Source: Ptychodera flava (lineage: Eukaryota > Hemichordata > Enteropneusta > Ptychoderidae). From it: a DNA stretch of 64,000 nt. Made by a program: the position numbers and the translations under genes. This document shows, in pieces, positions 35,029-48,480 of this stretch. The notes below the pieces were generated by a model. That model searched no databases, had not been told where the DNA came from, and saw only the letters and a program-made list of their open reading frames with translations. The stretch spans positions 40,735,194 through 40,799,193 of the forward strand of contig NC_091934.1 in the NCBI RefSeq assembly GCF_041260155.1, in the 5' to 3' direction. Position 1 is the first letter of the stretch, and every line of letters begins with the position of its first letter.

Positions 35029-37083
35029 GGGACGGACCATTAGATCTTGGGAGGGGGGTGGTCAAAAACAGAAAAAAAAATTTCAGAGCAGAAAGTTAGG
35101 AAAAAAAAAATCTTCAAACTAGTTTGCAAAATGAAAAAAAAATAAATAAGAAGACAAAGGCGTAAAAAAAAATCTGCAAAACTCTTTAAAATTTTGAATT
35201 TTTTTTAGATTTTACCGACAGTAAGCAACTTTCTGTATTTTTAATACATCCTCCCGGCACATTTTTAATTTTAATTTATACATTTAGAGTGACTGTATCC
35301 CTTATACTGGAAGTTGTGATTATCTTATCTTTTCAGGACTTTTGTATTCTGATCACTTGAAAATTATGAAATTATAGAGCCTGTTTTCTACTTGTTTCCT
35401 GCGTACAAACCAAGCAGGTACACTAGGTAAAACATTGAAACTATGGTAAGGTTGTCAAGACAGAAAGTTGTAGTTGCATTTTAAGATCAAGGTAAACAGA
35501 TGCAGGCCACATCAGTTTCATTTTTTTCACAGCATTTTATTACAATGATGAATGCAAGAATGGGTGAACAAGTAGAAACACGTCAATAATGATAAAACAA
35601 CATATCAAGTCATTATGTATTATTTTGCTTTTAAAAAGGCATTTTCAATTCTTTTTTCTCAAAAAACAGCCTCAAATAACAACAGCAACACATGTTTTAA
35701 CATTCAACAATACACTACGTAGAATGCCATCTATCCAACAAATCCCAACACAAAAACACATAAAAGGGTTGAACTTTGAAAGTTTCTCGATAGCAAATAC
35801 TGAATAAATCTGCATGGTTAATCGTTTTTGTGTAGCAAATTTCAAAGAAATTGGACAAGCCCTTTCAGAGAATACAGATTTTTTGACCATGAATGGCATA
35901 AATTGCCCAAAAAGACAAATATTGAAATTTCAACACATCTATACACATCCAATCAATTTGGACATGCTGCTACAGAGAAATAGATGTTTTGATCAAAAAA
36001 GGGCAACAATTGCTCTAAAAACACAAATATGCAAATTTCACTATATTATTTAGCTTATTTTAGCTTCTCAGCTTGTCAAAATCAATTGTAAATCATGAGA
36101 TATGCATGATGTTTGGTGGGGTGAATGTAGGCATTTCACCATGCAGTAGAAAGGGAAGCCAGGAAACCAAATAGTCAATTTTCAAACTATACGAAGCTAC
36201 TGAGGAGCAAGAAGACCATGTTTCAGAGGAAGATGTGTAATCCGAAAAAAATGCTCCCAAAGTGCCACCAAATAACACCATTTTTATCTCTATTTTTCAA
36301 AAGCTCCAACAGCAGGAGGGGGGACACCCCCTCCTGACCTCCCCCCGCAAAAATACCCCAAGCGCCACCAATAACACCATTTTAATCTCTATTTTTCAAA
36401 AGCTCCAACGGCAGGAGGGGGACACCCCTCCTGACCATCCCCCGCAAAAATACTCCCAAGTGCCACCAAATAACACCATTTTAATCTCTATTTTTCAAAA
36501 GCTCCAACGGCAGCAGGGGGACACCCCCTCCTGACCTCCCCACGCAAAAATACTCCCAAGTGCCACCAAATAACACCATTTTAATCTCTATTTTTCAAAA
36601 GCTCCAACAGCAGGAGGGGGACACCCCCCTCCTGACCTCCCCCGCAAAAATACTCCCCAAGTGCCACCAAATAACACCATTTTAATCTCTATTTTTCAAA
36701 AGCTCCAACGGCAGCAGGGGGACACCCCCTCCTGACCTCCCCACGCAAAAATACTCCCCAAGTGCCACCAAATAACACCATTTTAATCTCTATTTTTCAA
36801 AAGCTCCAACAGCAGGAGGGGGACACCCCTCTCCTGACCTCTTCCCAGTGACCGCTTGCGTGGCCGCTTGTGGTGCTTGGCACCACATGTTTGCCCTCTT
36901 TATCTTCAGACAGCGACGAACGAAAAAAAATTATACATCTGAAAATTTACTCTGAAAAAAAAAATTTGCACAGCTAATCTCAATTGGAAAAAAAAAATTT
37001 CAGAAATTTACAATAGTAAAAAAAAAAATTTCACAATTTCATTGTGACCACCCCCCCCCTCCCAAGGTCTAATGGTCCATCCC
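35029..37083. mobile_element. Non-autonomous DNA transposon, TAA target duplication
   Basis: Ends are inverted: GGGACGGACCATTAGATCTT at the left and the reverse complement of AAGGTCTAATGGTCCATCCC at the right, both continuing into G/C runs and A/T-rich subterminal text. TAA flanks both sides (35026-35028, 37084-37086). Copy 3 has the uninterrupted site GAGCTAAATCCTGG at about 56582. A 3-bp TAA duplication suits PIF/Harbinger, with Zator an alternative. There is no transposase. The interior holds a 100-bp minisatellite. Confidence 0.8.
36254..36840. repeat. ~100-bp minisatellite, six copies
   Basis: GCTCCAAC recurs at 36303, 36402, 36501, 36601, 36702 and 36803. Each unit holds CACCAAATAACACCATTTTA, AATCTCTATTTTTCAAAAGC and a C/G-rich piece (GGAGGGGGACACCCC) able to form a local hairpin. 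It lies inside the 2.06-kb transposon. Confidence 0.9.
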
Positions 37084-37907
37084 TAAATCCTGGCAATCAT
37101 CCAACACAACGCAGGTGACCTCTCGGCTGGCGCTGTGTTCAGAGACACCTGGAAACGGTCACCGTCATGGATCTGGCGGTCCCGTTCCCCATGGCTTTTT
37201 TAGCTTGAGCAAAATGTTATTGTTTTCGATGATATGTGTCAAATAATATATGTGGAACTGATATTAAAATTTACTTTTTCTCGGTGTCAAGTCTTGTACA
37301 TGCATGAGATCGCTCTGGCTCTAACCCCATAACGTGGAGATTTATAAAAAATGTGGAGTACACTTTGAGAAAGATCATATAAATGGCACATAAAGATTAT
37401 GGGTATACCTTAATTATCCATGGTACAATGCGGCTAGTCAATATTTAAGCAATAAAACTACACCCGGCAACGGTTTACCACGAGCTTTTGACCAATTCAA
37501 GACAGATTCACGACTGATAGTGAGTGCATACAAGTATATTGAATAAACCGGACAAAACAGAGTGGTATATCCGTTGCTTAGATTGGTCATCGCTATTATA
37601 TAATATAAGTATATTAAAATTCTTCGTCAAAAGCAACTGCGATCTATCACGGATGTAACACGGGTATTCTCACGTCTCGATCAATCAGATTGCTGTATTT
37701 GCGCCATCAATACACTATGATGAGTCCATTTATTCCTTGAAATGGAAAACAGAAATTAGGCTGATAATCAATGTGTTTACATTTTTGGTCGTGTTTATGA
37801 AGCGCTTTTAGTCCTTTTCGAAATAAACTGTTTTTCAACACCAATGAAATTATGCGAAATCGGTAAAAACCCTTGTTGAAATGGAATCTGTGGTACATTG
37901 CGGCCAG

Positions 37908-38123
37908 AACACGATTAGAACTAATTCAGGCCAGGAAATTAAATCTTTATATTTTTCAAATTTCTCAAAAGCATTGGGTACCCTATAGCTGACTGTTGCA
38001 ATATTACAAATTACCAATAAAATCAAGTGCATTGCTGAAAGAGAAAAGCATGTGAGCTTATATTAGCGATTAAACCGACATAAGTTCACTATCCAATTAT
38101 CCCAAATTAGTTCCAATCGTGTT
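37908..38123. mobile_element. MITE family A copy 2
   Basis: Both ends present (AACACGATTAGAACTAATTC; AAATTAGTTCCAATCGTGTT). Its partner at 57449-57658 sits at the same place in unit 3, so this insertion predates the duplication of units 2 and 3. Confidence 0.8.
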
Positions 38124-39373
38124 CCAATTTATTCATTCAAATAAAAACTAAAAATTTGGCTAATAATCGGTCTTTGAAACGTTTTCTTTGTACTTTCTTA
38201 TCCCTTTTCGAACTGAATGGATTGTCAGAAGCAGCAAAATTAAGAGAGATTGGTGAAAACCCTTGTGAGGATGGTACTTTGCGACCGATCAGATTCCGTG
38301 AACAATTTTTCGACCTGAAATCAAACAATGGTAGTCGTGAATGAATTATGATTGTAAAACGAAAAGCTGCGGTAGTAACCGTTGATATCAAAATTATTGT
38401 TTTGGCGAAATCAAATAAGATTTATAAGTTCTAATGGGTTTTCTAAATCAATCACTTCATTTCGCCGCATATAACCATTAAACCATAAAAACAACAATTG
38501 ATTGGTTACTATGCTATATTAAAACAAATAAGCTTTTTAAGACAAATTTCGAACCAGGAAACAAAATTGACTCCGATACTTTGAATATAGTTTTCGGGGA
38601 TATCGCAAAGCAACCCCTCCAACCGCCCGTGGAAATGACAGTATTTTGTCACACTCACTTTTTCTGGTAAAACTCAAATTAAAAATTCAAAACAACAGTC
38701 AGGTAGAGTAAAGTTGGAAGATACTGCAGGGTCACGCTAAAGATCTATACACATGAGAAAAATGGCATGAGGCCGAGACTTTTCGATGGCATTTAACCAT
38801 GCTTGAACATTTTGACGAAGGTACGAATCGGTTATTGCTGAATGATTGGCTCTCAGTGATTTGAAAGAAATTGGCATCAAATCAGTCGATATACTGAATA
38901 ACTATTGAAAAAGTAGCAGTGTAACGATACCCTTTTATTTCTCTCTACAAGAAGTCCCCCGTGCACTTGTCGAAACAGTCAATTTCACTCAGTCGTTTGT
39001 CTCATCCTAGAGTCAATGTGTATCAAATTTGGAGTAATGAGCGTCGAACCACCGAAATTTTCACTTGAATTAAGCACAGGGTGACTTGTTTTGCTGAAAC
39101 ACTTACTATTCATAATTTCTACACCAGAACCAGACCCGATACGACAGTCCAGTGGGCGGGTCAATATTGCATTTTCTCCTGGCGATATTTCAATCATCTG
39201 ATGTCGTTCTAAATACGTGTAAAGATACGCTAAAACAATTGTGCTTCCATAGCTGTGTGACAAGGAACGTTGCTCCCGCCCTACACTACACTCGTGTTCA
39301 ACTTAAAGTCACTCACTATTGTAGAAATGACGAGTAACTTTTAAGTAAGAGTCAGTAATTGTCTAAAAGTTTG

Positions 39374-39545
39374 TACATGTATGTATGTGTGTATGTATGT
39401 ATGTATGTATGTATGTATGTGTGTGTGTGTGGTGTGTGTGTGTGTGTGTGTGTGTATGTAAACGTTTGTTTGTTTGTAGGTAGGCAGGTACTAGGTAGGT
39501 AGGTAGGTAGGTAGGTAGTATGTACGGATTGATGGGTTGATGAAT
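39374..39545. repeat. (ATGT)n-(GT)n-(GGTA)n microsatellite
   Basis: Compound array at the place matching 25561-25763 and 59169-59285. Confidence 0.9.
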
Positions 39546-40560
39546 GGATGGATCGATGGATGTATTAAAATATTGAAAATTGCGATATTGAAAAACAACC
39601 AATAATGATGCCCTTCTGTAAAATCTGATAAAGACAATCGCTGAAGAAAACAGAAACATGAGTACCTGTTGACATTTTTAAACTATAATTTTATATTTTG
39701 TGAATGAATTATGATTGTTAAACGAAAAGCTGATGCGGTATATCAAAATTGTTTTGGCGAAATAAAATAAAATGACTCATTCTAATGGGTTCCCAAACAA
39801 GCGTTTTGCTGCATTAACCATTAAAAGCAAAGGTTGATTGGTTACTCTGCTATATTAAACAAATACTGCTTTTAAGGCAATGTTCAAACCAGGAAACAGC
39901 ATTGACCCCGACACTTTGAATATAGTTTATGGTGACCAAAGAGCAACTTCCGGCAGAACTGACAGTATTTTGTCACACTCATAAGGTGACGACTGTAGAC
40001 GATCTATACGATCTGACGATCTATACACTCGCTACATGAGAAAAAATGGCAGACTGTTCCATGGAATTTTAACCATGCTTAAAAATTGTGACGAAGCTAC
40101 GAATCAAATATTGCTAATATCAGGTGGAAGTCACGAATTACCTTTGAATGATTACTCTCCCTGTGATTTGAATGAAATTGACACCAAATCAGTCGATTTG
40201 CTAAACCCTATTGAAAAAAATAGTGGTGTATCGATATTCTCTACAAAGTTACCAGTCCCCCACGCACTTTTCGAAACATAGTCAAATTTGATCATGGAAC
40301 ACTGTAGTGTATTGCAGCTCAGTCGAGTTCCGTCGTCGAGTCAATTTAATACTTATCTTATTTGGAGGAATGAAAATCTGAAACGCTATCACTCCATTAG
40401 AATAACACCTTTTCCATCCAAATTTCCATCAGCACAGTACTAACAGGAAACAAAGTTAACGAAAAATTGTGACGTCAGGTCAACTGTAGGTCATTTGCAT
40501 CTCATAGCGTGCTTACAATTGCAAATTTGGCCAATAATTCAAAAGTAGGGGAACCTGTCA

Positions 40561-41640
40561 AATTCCTGACTGTGGCTACCGGAATGAAAGGCGTGTTGCG
40601 ACCTAGAGTTGACTTGGGTAAAACCAGAAGGTAGTTACTACCTCCGGATCATCTTATCTTAAAGCATGCATCTATATGCAAATCAGATCTGGCCATTACG
40701 TACCGACCCTTACTGGTAGCTAGACAATCGTACCACAGGGTGGTCCCGAAGACAGACGCTTCCTTGTTTACGTTACGGAACACTGAACACCATATCATGC
40801 ACCAGTGGTCCCGAATGTATCGCCGCGGGTTTGGACTAGGGAGGTAGGCGCTTCTACCTCCGTTGGTGGAAAATTCACATTTGTCAACTTGAAGGAGGTT
40901 GACTTCAAATTAAATTTATAAATGTGGCAGTAAACTTGACGGTGATGGCGACATCGAATGTATAAGCCTAATTTTAGGCATTGGCAAAGAAAAGATTGCC
41001 ATAAATAACCGCGCCAGCTCACTCACAATGAAATTGTACAGTCTTGGTTCAGTTTATAATTCAAAGTTAGAGGAGACTCAAAGGAAACTCAAAATACTGC
41101 AGTGCTATATCCGCGAACAAAATTTGCGATGGTTTTGGATAACTGTTGTATTGCTGTAATTTCTATAGTTTGATGTTGTAAAAACTATACAAACAACAGC
41201 AGCAATTTCTTGATAGCATAAATAAAAAACCAAACTAGAAGATTTTGGGGTAAAATATTATCAAATATTCTGAAGGACGATTTACTAGTTTCTTCTCATT
41301 GTTGAAAACCATTTTAAATTATTGTCACTGAAACTGTATTTGATAGACACTTCGGTCTGACACAAATGTCTTGAAGGCTACATCGACATCCAACTGCCGC
41401 CAAGCGCACTGCGGAAGCGACCATAAAAAGCCGAATGTCTTCGTCTCTCACGAAAAATTGAAATAGAAAATCTGCGTAAATAAGCTTACATACAGTCTTC
41501 TTTTGAACTTTTCCCACAATGCAGTTGTCCAAGCGAGTCAACTTTCCCATAAAACGTTCAAACGTAATTCGATAAAAAACTAAAAGGACTTTTAAATTAT
41601 TCAGCAGCGAAAGAATGAGGCATCAGCTTCAATATTTTCC
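40561..41640. other. No gene seen
   Basis: A few short frames without domains. A 15-bp odd palindrome AGGTAGTTACTACCT lies near 40631 and a related GGTAGGCGCTTCTACC near 40842. Nothing else is supported. Confidence 0.4.
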
Positions 41641-43250
41641 GGTTAGCATCTAATAAAAGATTAAGATGTGAAGCATTCAACATTTTTAGCTCCGACTGTT
41701 TTTGAATGTCGATGGAATATTTGTAGAGAAATGTTCATCGCGTATAGAGTGCTTTGGTTACGCATTCAGATAGATTGTACGTAAAGTATACTTGAGTTTT
41801 TATTTCCGATCTTTTGCAAATGTTTATATACCTTGACATTAAGATATAAAGATACGTCAGAAAACAGTTTTATGCTTCTATTAAAGTGAAGAGTGAGATG
41901 ATAAGTGAGCGTCAAAAAATGTTGTCGTTTTCCTTGGAGTATTGCCAAAGAACTGGCCATATGCGGGCGCTCTTTGGCCCAAAAATATTGACTCGAGCTG
42001 CCGCCGGAGTTCCAGAATAACCCTAAATAGCAGAATCTTTCGGCTTTTTTGTTGAAATTCAAATAAATAAACTTGCTTTGCACGTATAGCGTAATTCCAT
42101 TCACATTTTCGACCTTTCCTGAATGTACGGCCAACTTGCTGTTCAACATTCGATGAAAATCTTCCACGCGTAGGTGTTCTTTAATCCAATAAAAAGCTGG
42201 CAGGAACACATTCCTTTAGCGTATCATTCAGCCACAAAACAATCGGGGATTAGCCAATTGTTCAACCGAAATTAGTCGAGACAAAAAAAGCAAGCCCTGA
42301 AATGTCTGAATGTTTTCTACCCTGGTCAACTGTAAGTTAATGGCCGGATTCAGTTTACGACTACCCAATGCATAGAAACTCGTTTTAACGCTATTATCGA
42401 AACTCGGGGGAATCTTTCTGGAGAATTGTTGACTGTCATGCAGAGTGCTTTGGTTACCCAGGAAGATAATCCGCAACAAGGCTAAACCTCAGTTAGTTTT
42501 CTAACCTGCAGCCATGCTTGTTTATCTTGAGATTAAGATGTGAAACAGGTTGGTTTTACGTTTATTTTTTCTGCCTTTATGAATTTTTTCCAAAATCGGT
42601 TGAGATTTTGTCAAGCAGAGTGCTTTGGTTACCCAGGAAGATAGTCCGTAGACCTCAGTGTTGGTTTTCCGACCTGCAGCCATCTTTAGCGTGATATTAA
42701 GATGTGAAACATTGGCAGACAAGCTCCGAATGTTTTTTACCATAATGTCGATGGAATATTGGTAGAGATTTGTTCATCGCGTATCGATTGGAACTAATTT
42801 GGGATAATTGGATTTTCAAATTTTGCAAATTTCTCTAAATTGTTAGGTGCCATATAGCTGAATGTTGCAATATCGCAAATTACTCATAAAAACAAGTTCG
42901 TAATATAAAAAGAAAAGCAGACGAGATAACATTTGTACATTAAATTGACATTACTTCCCCATCCAATTATCCCAAATTAGTTCCAATCGTGTTTGCTTTG
43001 GTTACACATCTGTAAGTTAAGTCGTACCTTCGTTTTGTTATCCGATATGCAGCAATGCTTGTATAGCTTCACAATAAGATGTCAAAGATATGTCAAAAAC
43101 AGTTTTATGCTACAATTGAAGTGTAGAGTGAGGTGATGAGTAAGCGTCAGAAAATATTCTCCTTTTCGTCAAGTATTGCCGGGACACGGCCGTGTGCGGG
43201 CGCTCTTGGACCCAAAGAAAGGTTGAGGTGCCACCGGAGGCCAACAATTT
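41641..43250. repeat. Block of ~190-bp modules (TRIM unit 2), interrupted by a MITE
   Basis: Module cores (GTGCTTTGGTTACCCAGGAA or variants) near 41750, 42441, 42619 and 43002. 42300-42540 matches 25900-26070, and 43070-43250 matches 26500-26700. The MITE at 42785-42993 splits the fourth module. Confidence 0.7.
42785..42993. mobile_element. MITE family A copy 3
   Basis: CGATTGGAACTAATTTGGGA at the left, AAATTAGTTCCAATCGTGTT at the right, with the left end short of the first five bases. The sister site near 41735 (TCGCGTATAGAGTGCTTTGG) shows the uninterrupted module. Confidence 0.8.
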
Positions 43251-43837
43251 TTCAAAATGGCAGAATTTCCGTGTTTCCTTGAAATTCAAAATAGTAAACA
43301 TGCTTCGCAGATAGAACGTTTATTCAATCATGTTTCCGACCTTTTTAGATCATACCGCCAACTTACTTTGCAAGCTAGGGATGAAACACCACCACACGTA
43401 CGTGGACGTAAATCAAATAAAAAAACTAACAATGCTAAACTCTTTCAAGACGACAATTAGCCACAAAACAGTTGGGCATCATTTCATATTGCTCAAAATT
43501 AGTCGAGACCAACAGACACCAAACTATGGCATTCGTGAAACTGTTCTACTCAAGAGAATTATTGGCTAGATTACCCTGATTGACCACATGTGGAAACAAA
43601 ACAGAAACACAGTTTGTTGCTTTGGGACTTTTTCCAGGCCTCGAAGTAGATAGAAGTAACTAAATATCTACACCGGCTTTGAGTCAACAAAAAGGTGTAA
43701 TTAAAGCCTGGTGAATGTAACTTTTATCAATTTTTCACTTTTCTGTTACATGTGTCAGCTATCGCTATCTTCAGCATATTGAAACACCCAGTACTGAGCT
43801 TGTTGGCACTTTAAATATACATCTGTGACCACCATTG

Positions 43838-44176
43838 TTAAGTTAGTATGCGCCTCGAAAGTGAAAACTTAAATTTTGCTCAAACTTTCCTTAACGAATA
43901 TTTCACCCATTCTCTTTCAAAATCAAGAATAAAAATTGGGGATCATCGTGCAAAGTTTGGTACAAGAGAAACAAATAACCAAAGATTTATTGATATTTAA
44001 AATTCAAATGGTTGTCATCCCTGTGTTAACTCTATGGATAAAAATTAAAATTTTCGATTTTCGAAAAACAGTTTTACACCAAGGCCTTAAAATGAACCCC
44101 ACAAGTGGTAGATCAGAAAAGAATTGTTAATGTTTGAGAGTCGGAATATCTGTCCCTGAGGCGCATTCTACCTTAA
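43838..44176 (-). mobile_element. TTAA MITE, family B copy 1
   Basis: Runs from TTAAGTTAGTATGCGCCTCG to GAGGCGCATTCTACCTTAA. TTAA bounds both ends, as in piggyBac and Kolobok elements. The interior matches 54122-54474 in the opposite orientation (GATCTACCACT; CAAACTTTGCAC). Confidence 0.75.
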
Positions 44177-44626
44177 TGTCGGTTATCAATTACATGTCCG
44201 GACTTGAATTAAGCTTCAGCTTGTACAATAACAATGCACATAACACACTGACAAGTTGCATGGATGGACAAAATATATATAGTTACTAGTCTGGTCAAAT
44301 AGTGAAGTAACTCTGTTTGTGTTGTGAAGAATAATATATATATCACATGTGATAAAATTTGATAACATAATGTTGCTATCAGCTATGCTGTTGTCTGAAC
44401 ATTGCTGAATGGCTTTTAATAGCTGACACACACTGTGATGACCCACCCTCTTTTACTGATCTTAATTTTTTATTTTAAAATCGCATACTGAATATTTGAA
44501 AAATTGATCCATAAGGACACAACAGAATTTTGGACTTCTATTACAACTCAAAAGAGCTTGCTCACATTTTACAGAAATCAAAGTATGAGCTCCCATCCCA
44601 TATAATTCTTTGGAAATTAAATTGTC

Positions 44627-44834
44627 AACACGATTGGAACTAGTTTGGGAGAACAGGATTTTTTATGCTCAATTATCAACAGTGTAAGGTGTCCTGCAGC
44701 TGAGAGGCGCAATATTACAAATTACCCATAAAAACAAGTGAATTGCAAAAACGGAAAAGTAGAAGAGCTTAAATTTGTTGATTAACCAACATTTCTACAA
44801 TATTCTTTTCTCCCAAATTAGTTCCAATCGTGTT
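44627..44834. mobile_element. MITE family A copy 4
   Basis: AACACGATTGGAACTAGTTT to AAATTAGTTCCAATCGTGTT, flanked by TGTC on both sides (44623-44626, 44835-44838), suggesting a 4-bp target duplication. Confidence 0.8.
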
Positions 44835-44838
44835 TGTC

Positions 44839-47504
44839 ATAAGCATACATCAGTATTTGGTAGCATACTGCATAAAGGCATCAACAAAAATAGCCCTCCT
44901 TTGATTATTTTATTGTATACAATTCATGAGACAGAGGACCTTCGTTTAAACTCAAGGCAACATTCTATGATTGTTTTCAAGCTTAACACCCTGTCCGCTT
45001 TATTACTGTGGACAAAATAGCTAGCCTGTGAGATGTTAGTATCAGAAGTACATTTTCACCTGTTCACAAACATCTGTTCTAAATGTACATTTTCTCAAAG
45101 ATCGTTTACAACCAAAATTAGTTCAGACAGAGATCTACTTTATATCAGACAGAGATCTACTTTATATTTGACCCCAAACTTATCGAGTCTTCATACAAAA
45201 CATGTTATCTACTACTATGCAGCAAACAGACGAAGTGTCGCTTTTTGAAGTGTACCTCTTTGTTTGAGAAATTTATGTACTGATAACAATAACATTATGA
45301 CCTACATATAATGGGACAGCAAGACATGACCTATCTGAAATTCGCCTGTAGCATAATGGATATTCCATTTTAAAAACTTCTTAGTTACCAGTTTGAATCA
45401 TATTATAAAAAACGATTAACCATCTGATAGCCATATATAAGAGTGTTATCAACGAAAGGCTGTTTACATTGCAGTAAATCATAGTATACTTATGCCCTGG
45501 GGTCACTTCAATTACTTGTCAACACGTATATGTGCCACTCTTCAGGATGGGTCTTCAGCTATGTGATCTAAATACGGGTAAAATTTAAGTGCAACCAGAG
45601 TCTAAAATAGGGTATTATTTCATTCAGCCATATTTAGTTTAAGTCAAACATAAGCTTATGTTCTTTCGCCAAAATATTTAGATTTTCACCATAAATGCCA
45701 AGGAAAATTTTTAGTTTTGTTTCAGCGAATCAACACTTAGTCCGGGACAACTGATTTGCAGCTATAGGCGTTCTAAATTTCGACTGTATGACTTTTTACC
45801 AGAGTCAAAGGTTATAGAGGACTAAATGGGCCCTAGAATAACAATACCTTTTGTCTCAAGAGAGTATTGACGTTTAAATGTGGCATAGCCCCCGCCATTC
45901 CTCCCTACAGGTAACACCCCAATGCACTTGTGCTAAATCCAAACAACAACTCTGAACAATGGCAACAGATATTGAAATATGAAAATGATCTCATTTGGCT
46001 ACGTTGGATTGTATTAGCGAGACATGATAAGTTGATGTGTGAAAGCAAATTGTGGAAGTTTGAACAATCAGTTCATTATACACACGTATATTGTGAACAT
46101 GTGATAAAATATCTCCCAATACATTGTAATGTTGTGAAATCAAATATAGCTATCAATGCTGAAGGTCATAAGGGATTGCATGGGGCTGACTAAAGTGATG
46201 ATTAACAGTCTTGCACTGATCTTGAAGACAGTTTTACAAAATCAATGCATCAGTACAGATTCATTTAGGAGTTCAAGAACAACTCAAATAGGTATGTTTA
46301 CATTTTACAGAAATTGCAGTGGATACCATCACAGTAATTCTTTGCAAACTTAATTTTCAAAATATAAACACCAGAATAAGGTAAACAAAAAGGCATAATG
46401 ATCGAGTCAACAATTACAAAATAGAATGTAGCAGAATAAAATAGAAAACTACATGCATCTTCTAGTTTTTGAATGTTCAGTTATATTGTTAGGTAACCTT
46501 GCCCACTTAAGTTACATGGACAAAATAGCTTGGGAGATTATTGTTGATCACCAACAATGTCATAAAACAGTCAACTACTTTCAGAAGCAACCGAAATCTT
46601 GTTTGGAGTTGACATGCAACAAGACATCAAAACAGGTACAATAATTATATATATTCCAGGTACATACAAAATTTCCTACGCCCCAAAAACAAATAAAAAT
46701 GATATTTGTAATTGAGCCACTGCTTAGTAATGGTTCTAAGTTTCTGGAATGGGTAGCAAACCCTGCCAGCATGCTACACATAGCAAGATTAACCAAAAAT
46801 GACAAATTGTGTATCATTCTGCATAGTCAACTGAATATGTTGAGTTAAAGCAAGGTATGGTGTCACTCATCCTTTGAGAAAAAATCGTACATAATTTGAT
46901 ACTAATGTATCATCAGTTAATAATGAATGAATATAATGAATATAATGTATATGCAAATTAATTAACAAAGTACTCTATCTATCAACATCAAATCAAAATG
47001 GTGAGTAATTTTGCAAAGTATATGATATATATATATATACAATGACTATTAATGACTTGATCAAATGAGAATAGTTTGTTTAAAAATTTCATCCTCTACA
47101 TAAGATAACCTCTGTTATTTAATCAAAGGATAAGTGCATAAAAATCGCTAAAAATCAAATATCAAGACAAATTGAAATGCATGTCCTATTGTCTGACATA
47201 AAATAATTGAAAATTACAGGTGTAAGAGGATTTTAGAAGGAAAATGTTCAGAAATTCTCAAAAATCTAAATATACAAATTTTACTCTAAATTTCTTCAAT
47301 CTGAACATGTCATATCCATAAGAAGTTACTAATTTCTAGAAACAGCAGATCAGCAAACACAGAAAACATGTTTGATGAAGCATGGCAAAATCAGAATTTG
47401 ATAGATACTAGATGAGCAATAAATTTTGAAAAAAAGACCAAAAAGAAATAAAGTGAACTTTAAAGATTTATATATGCACGTTTTAATGTTAATTTTATAA
47501 TTCT
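44839..47504. other. Downstream flank of TRIM copy 3; matches 28-29.5 kb
   Basis: No gene. 46430-47400 aligns with 27960-29480. 44970-45420 is a weaker second match to the same source. A small 23-bp tandem duplication (CAGACAGAGATCTACTTTAT) lies at about 45124-45168. Confidence 0.6.
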
Positions 47505-48480
47505 GAATAAGTAGAGTTGTTGGCATGGGGTCAAGATGACATGATTTAGACAGTGATTCTAATAAGTTTGCCGACTTCTTCACCATCGTAGGAATGAAGG
47601 AACCTAAAATTGATGATGTGACTTGCTCATTGCTGGCCAATGAATGTTTGTTTGGGTTGACTGTATTGAGATGGACACGAATATTGACAATTTTCTGTAC
47701 AAGTAATCGCTAAACTATTTTGCGAGTTCATCAGCTATTGAGTAGGTTGGAAGTTGCTTTGACCTCTGCCCTGGAGTTATACTAAAAACAGTTCTGAAGA
47801 GAGCTTTCTGACTGTTGGGGTTCTATTTAATAATAGTGTTGTTGTTTTTGCTAAGGATATATAAAAATAATAATACTGTGATTTTGCAGTGCGTATTTAT
47901 GTGCTCACTTTCCTGCATTGGTCGCTGAATATTTCCTATTGGTCTCAAGTTTATTACTACGCCATTTTCTCTCTAGGGACCTTCTCAGTCATTTTGCAGC
48001 AGAAATTTCAGCAGTGTAACATTAAAATTAGAATGTACGATGCAGACCCGAGTTTGAGTGATACCTTTTTGTCAGAGTTCATAAGACAAGTGTTGTATCT
48101 AGTAACTGTAGCTTCAAGATCTACAGATGGTTTATGTAGATCATGTGATTCAATGTCTTTCCCAACGTCATCTCGAAAACAGCAGTCACGTATGATGCGT
48201 AGCCTTGGTCTGAATTAATGGTGATTTTGGTAAAACCAGCTTGTAATGGAGTGGAAAATTATCAGACAGACAACTATATATTGTCAATGGCGACTGACTT
48301 GACTACAGAATCAGAATTTGTGAAGACCAGATCAAATGTATGATCATAAACATGTGTCGGTGCATTAACCAATTGTTTCAGATTGCGGTGTTCTATGACC
48401 TTGAATTGTTGTATGGTTTAATCTGGGATGACTTTATTCAAATGAAAATTAAAGTCACTTTATTCAGAGCACACATTAGA
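47505..48480 (-). mobile_element. CR1/L2-type LINE, decayed internal part
   Basis: Minus strand 48250-48480 reads as the end of an AP-endonuclease (SDFNFHLN, then LKQLVNAPTHVYDHTFDLVF). 47510-47600 reads as the start of the reverse transcriptase (SKSCHLDPMPTTLL). The spacing suits one element. Stops interrupt the endonuclease frame, and the catalytic reverse transcriptase and 3' end are missing. Confidence 0.75.

Larger units (their letters stand above)
37084..40560. other. Upstream flank of TRIM copy 2, duplicated upstream of copy 3
   Basis: No gene. Matches 56585-60380 in order and at high identity. It also has an internal older duplication: about 38340-38960 resembles about 39700-40290 (GAATTATGATTGTWAAACGA; TGACAGTATTTTGTCACACT; AATGGCA), and the same internal pair is present in unit 3. 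Shared by units 2 and 3 at the end is GTCAACTGTAGGTCATTTGC near 40478 and 60314. Confidence 0.65.

Noticed and set aside
47889-48218. 109-residue plus-strand frame
   Set aside because: It lies opposite the LINE fragment on the minus strand and has no similarity of its own.
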